The notes beneath the pieces are model-generated. The model had not been told where the DNA came from, ran no database searches, and saw only the letters and a program-made list of their open reading frames with translations. The translations under genes and the position numbers were made by a program. Source: Candidatus Hydrogenedentes bacterium UBA2224 (GTDB lineage: Bacteria > Hydrogenedentota > Hydrogenedentia > Hydrogenedentales > SLHB01). Taken from it: 19,886 nucleotides of DNA. Location of the stretch: the NCBI GenBank assembly GCA_002348185.1, contig DDYW01000024.1, positions 1 through 19,886 on the forward strand, read 5' to 3'. Below are positions 7,966 to 15,577 of this stretch, piece after piece. Each line of letters begins with the position of its first letter. Positions within the stretch are counted from its first letter, which is position 1.

Positions 7966-7981
7966 GCCGGTCGCGTGCCCT

Positions 7982-9223
7982 CTACGCCAGCGTCTTGAGG
8001 GTATCTTCCAGGCGCGACAGCGCCTCGTCGATGTCCTCCGGCTGGTGCGAGAAGTTGATGTAACACACCAGATATAGCGAGAGCCCATGGGCGTACGCGG
8101 CGCGAAACAGCGTGTCCACCGCATTGTCCACGGTTCTTCCCCGGGCGCAGTCGGTCAAAGCCAGGCACGGGGCCAGACCGCGCGCTTCCAGGGGATACTC
8201 GTACTGCGCGAAGAGCCCGTTCACGCCCTCCTGGAACCGTCGGCCCATGGCGTACAGATGGCCGATGACATCGTGCTCGCGGTAGACGTCCAGCGTGGCC
8301 CGGGCCGCAGCCAGGGAAAGCGCTTCGCCCGAATACGTCGAGCTCACCACCGCCCGCTCGAGTGCGTCCATGACGGCCGCTTTCCCCGCGATGACCGACA
8401 GCGGCAGGCCATTTGACACGCCCTTCGCGAAAACCGCCAGATCGCAGTCCACGCCGCAATAGTCCTGATACCCTCCCAGGGCGACGCGAAACCCGGACAC
8501 GATCTCGTCGAGAAACAGCAGCGCGCCGTGCTTTCGCGTGAGTTCCCGGAGACCGTGCAGGAAATTCGCGCCTTGGTCGGCAGTGGCGTAGTCCATAGCT
8601 ACCGCGACCGCCGCCACATTGGCGCCCTCCTCCGCGAAGAGCTTCTCGTAGGGAGCCAGGTCCTTCCAGGGCAGGGCCCGGTGCATCTTCGAGATTTCAA
8701 CGGGCACGCCCGCGGGCGCGTCTTCCCGAAGCCGGGGCAGGACGTTCGCCCCGGACGCCAGGCTGTTTACCCAGCCGTTGTATCCACACTGGGCGATGAT
8801 GTCGCGGCCGGTGGCGGCGCGCGCGATCTTGAACGCCGCTGCGCAGGCCTCGCCCCCCGTTTTCAGGTAGCGCACCTTCTCTGCGCACGGGACCATCTCG
8901 CAAACGCGCTCCGCCACCTCCCCCTCGAGCACGCAGGGGTGCGAAAATACCGTGCCTTTCTGAAGCTGGGCCGCGACGGCCTTGTTCACGGCCGGGTAAC
9001 AGTAGCCAAGCGAGATCGGGCCCAGTCCATTGCGGAAATCAATATATTCGTTGCCGTCGATGTCCCACAGCCGGCATCCCTGGCCGTGGTCCATGTAGCA
9101 CGGCTCTTCGGGTTCGAAGCGGGGCCGTTTCGAGAGGGTGCCGGTGCCCGATGCCAGGAGCTTCCGGTAGCGCTTGTACGTGGACCAGGACTTTTCCGTG
9201 CTGCGTGCAGTCGTGCGTTCCAT
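7982..9223 (-). CDS. class III aminotransferase, GSA 2,1-aminomutase type
   Basis: 413 residues; a PLP-dependent fold-type I enzyme. Features include TGGEA (122-126, phosphate-cup region), LDEIVSGFR (238-246, with the PLP-ring aspartate D239) and the Schiff-base lysine K267 in AVFAKGVSNGLPL. Overall it follows the HemL/glutamate-1-semialdehyde 2,1-aminomutase pattern. However, N-terminal and active-site differences, and the absence of neighbouring heme genes, leave it open whether it makes 5-aminolevulinate or transaminates another substrate such as a sugar. The start was chosen at 9223: GGAGGA (9231-9236) lies seven bases upstream and alignment-like sequence begins here. The frame is open to an ATG at 9382 that overlaps the stop of the upstream gene, but that 53-residue extension is Arg/Pro-rich and not family-like. 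Confidence 0.85.
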   Translation of the reverse strand: MERTTARSTEKSWSTYKRYRKLLASGTGTLSKRPRFEPEEPCYMDHGQGCRLWDIDGNEYIDFRNGLGPISLGYCYPAVNKAVAAQLQKGTVFSHPCVLEGEVAERVCEMVPCAEKVRYLKTGGEACAAAFKIARAATGRDIIAQCGYNGWVNSLASGANVLPRLREDAPAGVPVEISKMHRALPWKDLAPYEKLFAEEGANVAAVAVAMDYATADQGANFLHGLRELTRKHGALLFLDEIVSGFRVALGGYQDYCGVDCDLAVFAKGVSNGLPLSVIAGKAAVMDALERAVVSSTYSGEALSLAAARATLDVYREHDVIGHLYAMGRRFQEGVNGLFAQYEYPLEARGLAPCLALTDCARGRTVDNAVDTLFRAAYAHGLSLYLVCYINFSHQPEDIDEALSRLEDTLKTLA

Positions 9224-9267
9224 GGGGCATTCCTCCGGATCAGCCCGGGACGATTCAGGCCGTGTGG

Positions 9268-9287
9268 GAGGACGGCGGGCCGTCCTC
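9268..9287. repeat. perfect hairpin, 8-bp stem, 4-nt loop
   Basis: GAGGACGG and CCGTCCTC pair around the loop CGGG. It lies between the last gene of the large operon and the aminotransferase, about 31 bases upstream of the latter's ribosome-binding site. No T-run follows on the minus strand, so it is not a classical terminator. It could attenuate readthrough, protect an mRNA end, or be a REP-like element. Confidence 0.5.
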
Positions 9288-9378
9288 ACCGTTGAATTCC
9301 CGTTCACAGGCGGGAGTGTCCGGGCTGGTATGTTTCGCGCACTCGGCGCCGCGACGCGATAGACGTGCGCCGCTACAC

Positions 9379-10671
9379 TCATTCTCCGGGATTCGTGAGC
9401 GAGGATGCAAATGCCGCCGCAATGGCAGGAGGCACCGGCAGGTCCCGTTTCGCATCGCCTCCGTCATCCCCGGCCACGCGGCCGACGCTGTACATCTGGT
9501 ACGACCCGTCATTGAGCGAATAGCGGAACGGTTCCGCGGCATAGTCATCCCTCGGGACGGTATCCGCGTAGTCCGGCGTGAGGGCCTCCAGCGTCTCCGG
9601 ATACACGCCCTGCGACTGCCGGTACAGCTCGAGCGCCACGACGGCGATCAGGCCCTCGACCTGCGTCCTGGCGAGCGTCCGTCTCTGGACCGCCTCGGCG
9701 GCGAGGCTCGTGAACCGCGTGGGCAGGGCCTTCTGCTCGAGCATGCGCGCGCGCTCGTAGCGGCTTGACCACCCGGGCAAATCGGCATACGGCGTAGTGT
9801 CCGCTTCGCGAAGCGCCTTCGTGTATTTGCGCAGAAAACGCCGCAACGCCGCATCCTGGAGGTTGCCTGAAAGTCCGTCAGGCTGGCTCGGGTCGCTGGT
9901 GGTGTAGACGCCCGCCTCGACCAGGCGCAGTTCCCAGTCCATCGCGGCCGACAGGCCCAGGTCTCCCGGGGACAGCGCCTTCACGCCGCCGAGAAATGCC
10001 CGCCCCAGTTCCGCCGGATACGCCCCCCAGGGAAGGCTCATCGCGGTAACGGCCGCATCCGATGTGAGATCACAACCCACCAACGCATTTTCGAAGGGAC
10101 CATCGCACGCCACGAACGTGCCCAGCCGCAGCGCGGCCAGCGCGAACCGCACCGCATCTTCCGGCCGGCCTTCTTTCGCGGCATGCAACGCGTGGCCGCA
10201 GAGAAGCTGCGACAAGGTCTCGAACGCGGCCAGATTCTCCCGGTTGGCCTGCACCGATTCGAGCGGGGGCCAATAGAACGGTTGCGTGTCCAATATCCGC
10301 GGCATGGCTTCCGCTGCCGGGCGCGTGGCCTCGAGATACTCCAGCACCTTGGGATCGTCATCCGGAAGGCGGATGGCGAGGCGCGTTGCGATGAAGGCGG
10401 CATCCTGGCCGCCGCGCTGATCCATCAGGATGCCCGGCTTTCCCGTGGGCGGCGTCTGCGGAAGGCCGTTCGCCAGCTCCCGGAGCGCAAACCAGGCGTT
10501 ATCGGGCGAGGTCCGTTTCGCGACCATCTCCGGAGACTCGGGCCCGATCAGCGGCTCCGACCGGTAATGGCGCACGACGATAATCAGCGCGACCAGGACG
10601 CCCACGGCGCACGCAAACAGGATGATCGGGCGTCTTATGCCGGTCTTTCTCGTTCGATTGCGCAAGGTCAT
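9379..10671 (-). CDS. single-pass membrane protein, pseudopilin-like C-terminus (copy 2)
   Basis: 430 residues, no named family that I recognise. A basic N-terminus precedes one membrane helix (about 15-34), so most of the protein is extracytoplasmic. The middle is helical (ATRPAAEAM at 115-123, HALHAAKEGRPEDAVRFALAALRLG at 160-184) and reads like TPR-like helices. The end, VALELYRQSQGVYPETLEALTPDYADTVPRDDY (345-377) then FRYSLNDGSYQMYSVGRVAGDDGG (382-405), resembles the C-terminal region of type II secretion pseudopilins, but the N-terminal pilin signal is absent. It overlaps the upstream paralog by four bases (ATGA at 10668-10671). It is the last gene of the seven-gene operon. A scaffold or receptor role in surface export is only a guess. 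Confidence 0.82.
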   Translation of the reverse strand: MTLRNRTRKTGIRRPIILFACAVGVLVALIIVVRHYRSEPLIGPESPEMVAKRTSPDNAWFALRELANGLPQTPPTGKPGILMDQRGGQDAAFIATRLAIRLPDDDPKVLEYLEATRPAAEAMPRILDTQPFYWPPLESVQANRENLAAFETLSQLLCGHALHAAKEGRPEDAVRFALAALRLGTFVACDGPFENALVGCDLTSDAAVTAMSLPWGAYPAELGRAFLGGVKALSPGDLGLSAAMDWELRLVEAGVYTTSDPSQPDGLSGNLQDAALRRFLRKYTKALREADTTPYADLPGWSSRYERARMLEQKALPTRFTSLAAEAVQRRTLARTQVEGLIAVVALELYRQSQGVYPETLEALTPDYADTVPRDDYAAEPFRYSLNDGSYQMYSVGRVAGDDGGDAKRDLPVPPAIAAAFASSLTNPGE

Positions 10672-11990
10672 TCCTTCGTGTCAATTCGTTCGACGCTGAC
10701 GACGCCCTTGACGACTTCCGCGCGCCACGATTTTTCGGGCCGCCGGTAGGCTTGCGGTGGTTTCCCGGGTCCCGGGCTGACCAGCAGCCGCTCGGGCGTT
10801 GCTGGATTGTATTGGAACGCGGTCCCGGTAAACGGGTCTTCGGGCACGGTTTCCAGCCGAGCGCCGACCGCCTCGGCGAGCGTCCCCGGGTATTGTCCCT
10901 TATCCAGGCGGTGCAATTCCAGAAGCGCAAGCAGCAGTACTTGGCGGTACGCCGCGAGGCCGCTTGTCTCTTCGAACTTGACCTGGCATAACAGGTGTCC
11001 CAGGCTGTCGTATTCTCTGAGTTCCCCGGCCATTTCCACCGGGGCGGCGTCCAGCGCCTTTTCGAGGCCGGGATAGGAGAGCGTCATCAGCTCCTGCCAT
11101 TCGTTCAGATGATCTATGAAGGCGCGCAGCCTCTGGGTTCGCCAGCGCAAATACAGCAAGCGGCGCAGGTTGAACCCCCCGCTACTGTCCTCAGACCGGA
11201 TACGTTCGGTCTCCGTGTAATAGGCCTGCCATTCCGAATCGATCACGCGCGCATAATCCGGTTGCAGCGGTTCGCCCAGCCGCAGCATTCCTTCAAACGC
11301 CCGGTTCAGGGTGGCGGCGTCGCTGCTTTGCTCGAGATACGTGCCGAGCAGCGTCCACAGACCGCGTTCCTCCGCCTGAATCGTCGTCAAAAAGCGAATC
11401 GTTCCGTCCTGCCGGAGCAGACGGCACAAGCGGACGCCATCGAACAGGAGGCCAAGCGCCGTTTCCGGGTCGCCGCGGATTTCCCACGCGTGGCGGCAGG
11501 CAATCCGGAAATGCCGGACAAGAAGCTCCAGTATCGGGCGCCGGACGTTCGCTTCTTGTGCAGGAAACAGAAAATACGGCGCGTCCAAAGCCTCCCTGGC
11601 CTTGTCGAGCGCGGGACGGCATTGCTCGATGCGCGCGGCGATTTCAGGGGCGTCATCCGGGGCCCAGATGTCGAGCGCGCGGGCGATGGAGCCGCTCTCG
11701 GTTTCGAAAAGCCGCATTTCACCGGGCTTATCGGGAACTGGGTACTTCTGGGGAAGCGGATTGTCCCCCGGCAGCAGGTGCAGGGCCTGCACCAGGACAT
11801 GCGCCGCATTCTCGGGAGACTCGATACGGGCCTGGAGTTCGGGAGAACGCGGTGGCGGCTGCAGCCCCCGCTGGTCGCGGCCGCGCGCCCACAGAATCGC
11901 GGCGCCAAGGACACAGACCAGCGCGGCCAGCACGAGAACCGTGCGTATTTCGCGGCGACTCTTGCGCTTGTGCCCCCGCGCGCCGCCCAT
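10668..11990 (-). CDS. single-pass membrane protein, pseudopilin-like C-terminus (copy 1)
   Basis: 440 residues, a paralog of the next gene. The shared plan is a basic start, one membrane helix (about 17-34), an SPENAAHVLVQALHLLP block (58-74; the other copy has SPDNAWFALRELANGLP), a DDAPEIAARIEQCRPALDKA helix (112-131), a helical RGDPETALGLLFDGVRLCRLL stretch, and the C-terminal ELHRLDKGQYPGTLAEAV...VPEDPFTGTAFQYN motif (358-395). The sequences are well diverged, so the duplication is old. The start has GGAGAG five bases upstream and follows the stop of permease 2 with a single-base gap. Function unknown; location predicted in the inner membrane facing outward. Confidence 0.82.
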   Translation of the reverse strand: MGGARGHKRKSRREIRTVLVLAALVCVLGAAILWARGRDQRGLQPPPRSPELQARIESPENAAHVLVQALHLLPGDNPLPQKYPVPDKPGEMRLFETESGSIARALDIWAPDDAPEIAARIEQCRPALDKAREALDAPYFLFPAQEANVRRPILELLVRHFRIACRHAWEIRGDPETALGLLFDGVRLCRLLRQDGTIRFLTTIQAEERGLWTLLGTYLEQSSDAATLNRAFEGMLRLGEPLQPDYARVIDSEWQAYYTETERIRSEDSSGGFNLRRLLYLRWRTQRLRAFIDHLNEWQELMTLSYPGLEKALDAAPVEMAGELREYDSLGHLLCQVKFEETSGLAAYRQVLLLALLELHRLDKGQYPGTLAEAVGARLETVPEDPFTGTAFQYNPATPERLLVSPGPGKPPQAYRRPEKSWRAEVVKGVVSVERIDTKE

Positions 11991-11991
11991 G

Positions 11992-12858
11992 TCAGCTCTC
12001 CATGGCTTTGGCCTGCGAGTATTCGCGGCGCCGAACGACCAGCACCGTCAGGAGAATCAAAACAGACGCGATGACAAGCAGGGCGATGGCGGACTTCGTC
12101 GCGCCCACCAGGAACAGTTTTTTCTGGTATTCCGCGAGGGCGGTGCGCAGCATCGGGGCTTCCCGCGCTTCCGCAAGCGGCGGCAGCAGCGCCACCACAT
12201 ACTTCTCGATGGTGAAAAAGTCGATGAGGCCCGGAACATACAGGGCCAGCCGCTGCCAGAAAAACAGGGCCATGACGCCGGTGATGATCGGCCGCTTGAA
12301 GAAGGCGCCCAGCCACGTGCAGAACGCCCCGTACCCCAGCAGCCCCATCAGCAGCGCGCCGTCGTAGTGCAGCATGAGCCGCAGGTTGGCGCCGGAGAAC
12401 GCAAAGTTGCCGAGCGCCGTACAGGCCGCGAATGTCAGAAACACCCCCGGCACAATCAGTCCCGCGGCAATCACCAGCAGCGACGCAAAACGGCCCAGCA
12501 CCATCGCCGACCGGGGCACCGGCCGCGTAAGCAGGTACGGAATGGTCTGCGATTCGACGTCTTCCCCGATCAGCATGATCCCGAAAAACATGGCCAGCAG
12601 GGGCAGCAGGGCCTTGACGTAGATGTCTTCCATCAGCATCACGAATATCTTGTTGCCCTCGCGGCCGAACGCGCCTTCCGTGAACACCGTGAGCACCAGC
12701 GGAATCACGACCGGAAGCAGGGCCACCACGCCCGCCAGAATGGTCCGTTTCCGGCGCAATGTGGTGACCAGCGCGTGGTGCGCCGACATTGCCAGAAAAC
12801 GCAGGTACGGCGCGTTGGCCGTCGGCGTGGCTTCAACCTTGTCCAGTGTCGCGCTCAT
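11992..12858 (-). CDS. ABC-2 type permease, second exporter
   Basis: 288 residues with about six hydrophobic segments (near 39-60, 82-100, 123-150, 165-182, 192-215 and 258-276). The loop GEDVESQTIPYLLTRPVPRSAMVLGR is the hallmark of ABC-2/NosY-like permeases, where an E-x-x-x-x-T...L-x-RPVxR segment follows helix 2. The ATG follows the ATPase stop by seven bases, and an AGGAG ribosome-binding site overlaps that stop, so the two are translated together. The 20 extra upstream codons lie in the ATPase gene and were excluded. It forms an exporter with the ATPase at 12866-13783. Substrate unknown; a surface polymer, lipid or peptide is possible. Confidence 0.88.
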   Translation of the reverse strand: MSATLDKVEATPTANAPYLRFLAMSAHHALVTTLRRKRTILAGVVALLPVVIPLVLTVFTEGAFGREGNKIFVMLMEDIYVKALLPLLAMFFGIMLIGEDVESQTIPYLLTRPVPRSAMVLGRFASLLVIAAGLIVPGVFLTFAACTALGNFAFSGANLRLMLHYDGALLMGLLGYGAFCTWLGAFFKRPIITGVMALFFWQRLALYVPGLIDFFTIEKYVVALLPPLAEAREAPMLRTALAEYQKKLFLVGATKSAIALLVIASVLILLTVLVVRRREYSQAKAMES

Positions 12859-12865
12859 GAAACTC

Positions 12866-13783
12866 CTACCGCACCAGATACTGGAACACCGACTGCAAAT
12901 CGGCGTCCGCACAGGCAAATCCCGTAACGTCCACGGCCTTGTCGACCACCAGCCGGTTCAACTTTTCGAAAAAGCCGTTGGGATCCCGGGTCCGCACGGT
13001 CACCCGGCCGTCCTCGAACTCGAGGCTCAACGTAGCGCCGTCTTCCGCGAAATACCTCGCCAGATCTCTCGGGGAACCGCATTCCACCGTAACGGCGAGG
13101 GGATGTTCGTCGATCAGTTCCCGCACCTCGTGCACCCGGCCGCGCGCCAGGATGCATCCGTTGTGCAGGAGAACCACGTGGCTGGTGACCCGCTCGACTT
13201 CGTAAAGGATGTGGCTCGACACGATGACGGCCCGCCCGTCCTCTCCGAGTTCGCGGATCAGAGCGAACATCTCTTCCCGGCCTTCGGGATCCAGGCCGGC
13301 CATGGGCTCATCCAGAAACAGGAGTTCGGGCGACGGCGCCAGGGCCTGGGCGATCTTGATGCGCTGGCGCATGCCCCGGCTGTATGTTTCGATGAGGTCG
13401 TCCATGCGCTCGGTCATCTTGACGCGTTCGCAGGCCTCTTCGGCCCGTCTGGTGGCCTCCGCGGCGGTCATGCCATAGAACCGGTTCAGCCAGTAGACAA
13501 ACTCGAACCCGGTCGTGTTTTCGGGGAACCGGTCGAACTCGGGGCAGTAGCCAATGCGGCGCAACACCCGCAGGTTGTTGCGCGGCGGTTCGCCAAAGAC
13601 CGACATCGTGCCCCGGCTGGGGCTGTAGAGCCCCAGGGCCAGCTTGATGAACGTGCTCTTTCCCGCACCATTGGGGCCGAGCAGGCCGGTGACCCCCGGC
13701 TCAATCGACACATCGAGGTTGTTGACCGCCACCACCTCGCCGAACCATTTGGACAGGCCGTTGGCCTCGATGATCGCGCTCAT
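12866..13783 (-). CDS. ABC-2 exporter ATP-binding protein, second copy
   Basis: 305 residues: an ABC domain of about 220 residues plus a C-terminal extension of about 85 residues typical of CcmA/NatA-like exporters. Walker A is GPNGAGKST (36-44), the Q-loop position is glutamate (CPEFD, E82), the signature is YSRGMRQR (134-141), Walker B is LLFLDEP (154-160), and the switch histidine is H191. Glutamate at the Q-loop is common in this branch. The start overlaps the stop of permease 1 (ATGA, 13780-13783). A GGAG motif lies about nine bases upstream. Paired with the permease immediately downstream. Confidence 0.92.
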   Translation of the reverse strand: MSAIIEANGLSKWFGEVVAVNNLDVSIEPGVTGLLGPNGAGKSTFIKLALGLYSPSRGTMSVFGEPPRNNLRVLRRIGYCPEFDRFPENTTGFEFVYWLNRFYGMTAAEATRRAEEACERVKMTERMDDLIETYSRGMRQRIKIAQALAPSPELLFLDEPMAGLDPEGREEMFALIRELGEDGRAVIVSSHILYEVERVTSHVVLLHNGCILARGRVHEVRELIDEHPLAVTVECGSPRDLARYFAEDGATLSLEFEDGRVTVRTRDPNGFFEKLNRLVVDKAVDVTGFACADADLQSVFQYLVR

Positions 13784-14655
13784 GACGCACGCTCCGCGCG
13801 CCGGATCCGCGATGCGAGAGCCCAGCAGCAAAACGCGCAGACCAGCCCGACAAACAGGGCCGACCAGCCCCAGTGCAGCGGAAAACTCTTTCTGGGCTGG
13901 GCGAACAGCGTTTCTCCCACGCGGTTGATCGCCATGGGGAGCGAGATGATGGAGAAGTTCGGGTTGCGCACAAGCTCCGGAAGCGCCGTCCCCAGTGCCG
14001 AGTTGCCGAACACGATCATGAACACCGCGATGCCCGCGTAGCGCTCGCTTGAGAACAACGCGGAACTGGCCAGCACACCCAGCGCGCACGGCAGCACGAT
14101 GCACGCGCTGAACGCGAGGATCGAGAACGGAATCCAGTACGTCTCGCGCAGCGTTTCCCGGCCCGGGGCCAGCAGGTTGTGCAGCACCACGAGGAGCGTG
14201 TCCGGTATCGCGGTCAACAGCATGCCCACGAGCAGCAGCGTGATGGACTTGCCCGCGATGTAGTCCAGCCGCGTCAGGGGTTTCGAAAAATAGATCTCGA
14301 TGAGGTTGTCGCGGAAATCGTTGCAGATCATGCCCGAGCCCGCGAACAGCGTGACGATGAACACCAGCGAGCTTTGAATCCGCAGGTAATCAAAGAAGGT
14401 CCGCTCGTCGACCTGCATCATGGCCACGTTTTTCAGCGCCATCAGGGCCGGAGTCTGGCTCGACACGCTCACCATGTCGTATACGGTAATCTGAAAGACG
14501 CGGAAACTCGTGTGGATGACCGCCACGATGAGCAGATAAACAAACGCGCGCGTTCCGAACAGCACGCGCAGTTCCTGTTTCACCATGACCCACCACCGGA
14601 ACCCCCGCAGCGGCTTGCCGTCATAGGCCCGGTACGTCTGTTCGTAAATCGGCAC
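13780..14655 (-). CDS. ABC-2 type permease, first exporter
   Basis: 291 residues with about six hydrophobic segments (near 36-55, 95-112, 134-158, 176-198, 204-222 and 265-284). The loop CNDFRDNLIEIYFSKPLTRLDYIAGK shows the ABC-2 permease signature. The start is GTG (14653-14655), directly abutting the TGA of the ATPase before it, with GGGAG seven bases upstream. It forms the first exporter with the ATPase at 14656-15570, and its stop overlaps the second ATPase, tying the two exporters together. Confidence 0.88.
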   Translation of the reverse strand: MPIYEQTYRAYDGKPLRGFRWWVMVKQELRVLFGTRAFVYLLIVAVIHTSFRVFQITVYDMVSVSSQTPALMALKNVAMMQVDERTFFDYLRIQSSLVFIVTLFAGSGMICNDFRDNLIEIYFSKPLTRLDYIAGKSITLLLVGMLLTAIPDTLLVVLHNLLAPGRETLRETYWIPFSILAFSACIVLPCALGVLASSALFSSERYAGIAVFMIVFGNSALGTALPELVRNPNFSIISLPMAINRVGETLFAQPRKSFPLHWGWSALFVGLVCAFCCWALASRIRRAERAS

Positions 14656-15570
14656 TCAGTGTCTCCCGATGGCCTGCATAAACACCTCTTCCAGCCGGTG
14701 CCGGACCGCGACAAAATGGCGCACGTGCGTGTTTTGGGCCCGCGCAAGCTCGAAGAACACGCGGGGTTCCAGCCGCGCCGGTTTCTCGACCAGCAGATTG
14801 CCGTTCGGCAGCGTCTGAAGCACGCATCCCGCGGTTTCCAGCGCGTTACGGTAGGCTTCCTGATGTTCGCGCACGCGAATCTCAAACAGGTTTTCCCGCG
14901 CCGTCGTCAGTTCGCCGATCGACCCCTCGCGGACGATCCGGCCCTGATGAATGACCAGCACATGGTCGCACACGTGCTCGACGTCCGGCAGGAGATGCGA
15001 CGACAGCAGCACCGTCACGCCGCGCTTCGTCACCAGCTCCTTGATCAACTCGAGCATCTCGAGGCGCCCCTCGGGATCGAGGCCGTTGGTGGGCTCGTCG
15101 AGGAGCAGGAGTTTCGGGTCGTGCACCAGGGCCTGGGCAAACTTGATCCGCTGACACATCCCGGTCGAATACGTCTGCATCTTCCGGTACCGGCTGTCGC
15201 CCATCCCGACGTAGTTGAGCACCTCGTGGGCGCGTTCCATGGCGTCGCTGCGTTGCATGCCGAACAGGCATCCGCAGTAGGTCAGAAACGACACCGCGCT
15301 CACCTTGCGGGCCACCGCGTCGCGCTCCGGCATGTAGCCCAGCCGCTGCCGCGCCTCAAGCGCCTCCGCGGGGAGCCGGTACCCGAACAGCGACGCCTCG
15401 CCCGCATCCGCCCGGATGAATCCGAGCAGGGTTCTCAGCAACGTGCTCTTACCGGCGCCGTTCGGGCCGAGAAGCCCCACCGCGCCCCCTTCCACGGTGC
15501 AGGTCACGCCCCGGAGCGCTTTTATCGCGCCGTACGAGACTTCCACGTTGTTGAGTTCGACAATGGCCAT
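14656..15570 (-). CDS. ABC-2 exporter ATP-binding protein, first copy
   Basis: 304 residues. Walker A is GPNGAGKST (35-43), the Q-loop position is glutamate (YMPERD), the signature is YSTGMCQR (134-141), Walker B is LLLLDEP (154-160) and the switch histidine is H192; an accessory C-terminal domain follows (about 215-304). I placed the start at the ATG at 15570, seven bases after the stop of the 993-residue gene. A GTG at 15594, overlapping that gene, would add eight residues but has no ribosome-binding site. The two ATPases in this operon are similar in length and layout but differ clearly in sequence, so they probably arose by old duplication. Confidence 0.92.
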   Translation of the reverse strand: MAIVELNNVEVSYGAIKALRGVTCTVEGGAVGLLGPNGAGKSTLLRTLLGFIRADAGEASLFGYRLPAEALEARQRLGYMPERDAVARKVSAVSFLTYCGCLFGMQRSDAMERAHEVLNYVGMGDSRYRKMQTYSTGMCQRIKFAQALVHDPKLLLLDEPTNGLDPEGRLEMLELIKELVTKRGVTVLLSSHLLPDVEHVCDHVLVIHQGRIVREGSIGELTTARENLFEIRVREHQEAYRNALETAGCVLQTLPNGNLLVEKPARLEPRVFFELARAQNTHVRHFVAVRHRLEEVFMQAIGRH

Positions 15571-15577
15571 GGTCTGC

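Noticed and set aside
12866..15570. glutamate in place of the Q-loop glutamine in both ABC-2 ATPases
   Set aside because: A G-Y-x-P-E motif is common in the CcmA/NatA-like branch, so it does not suggest inactivity.
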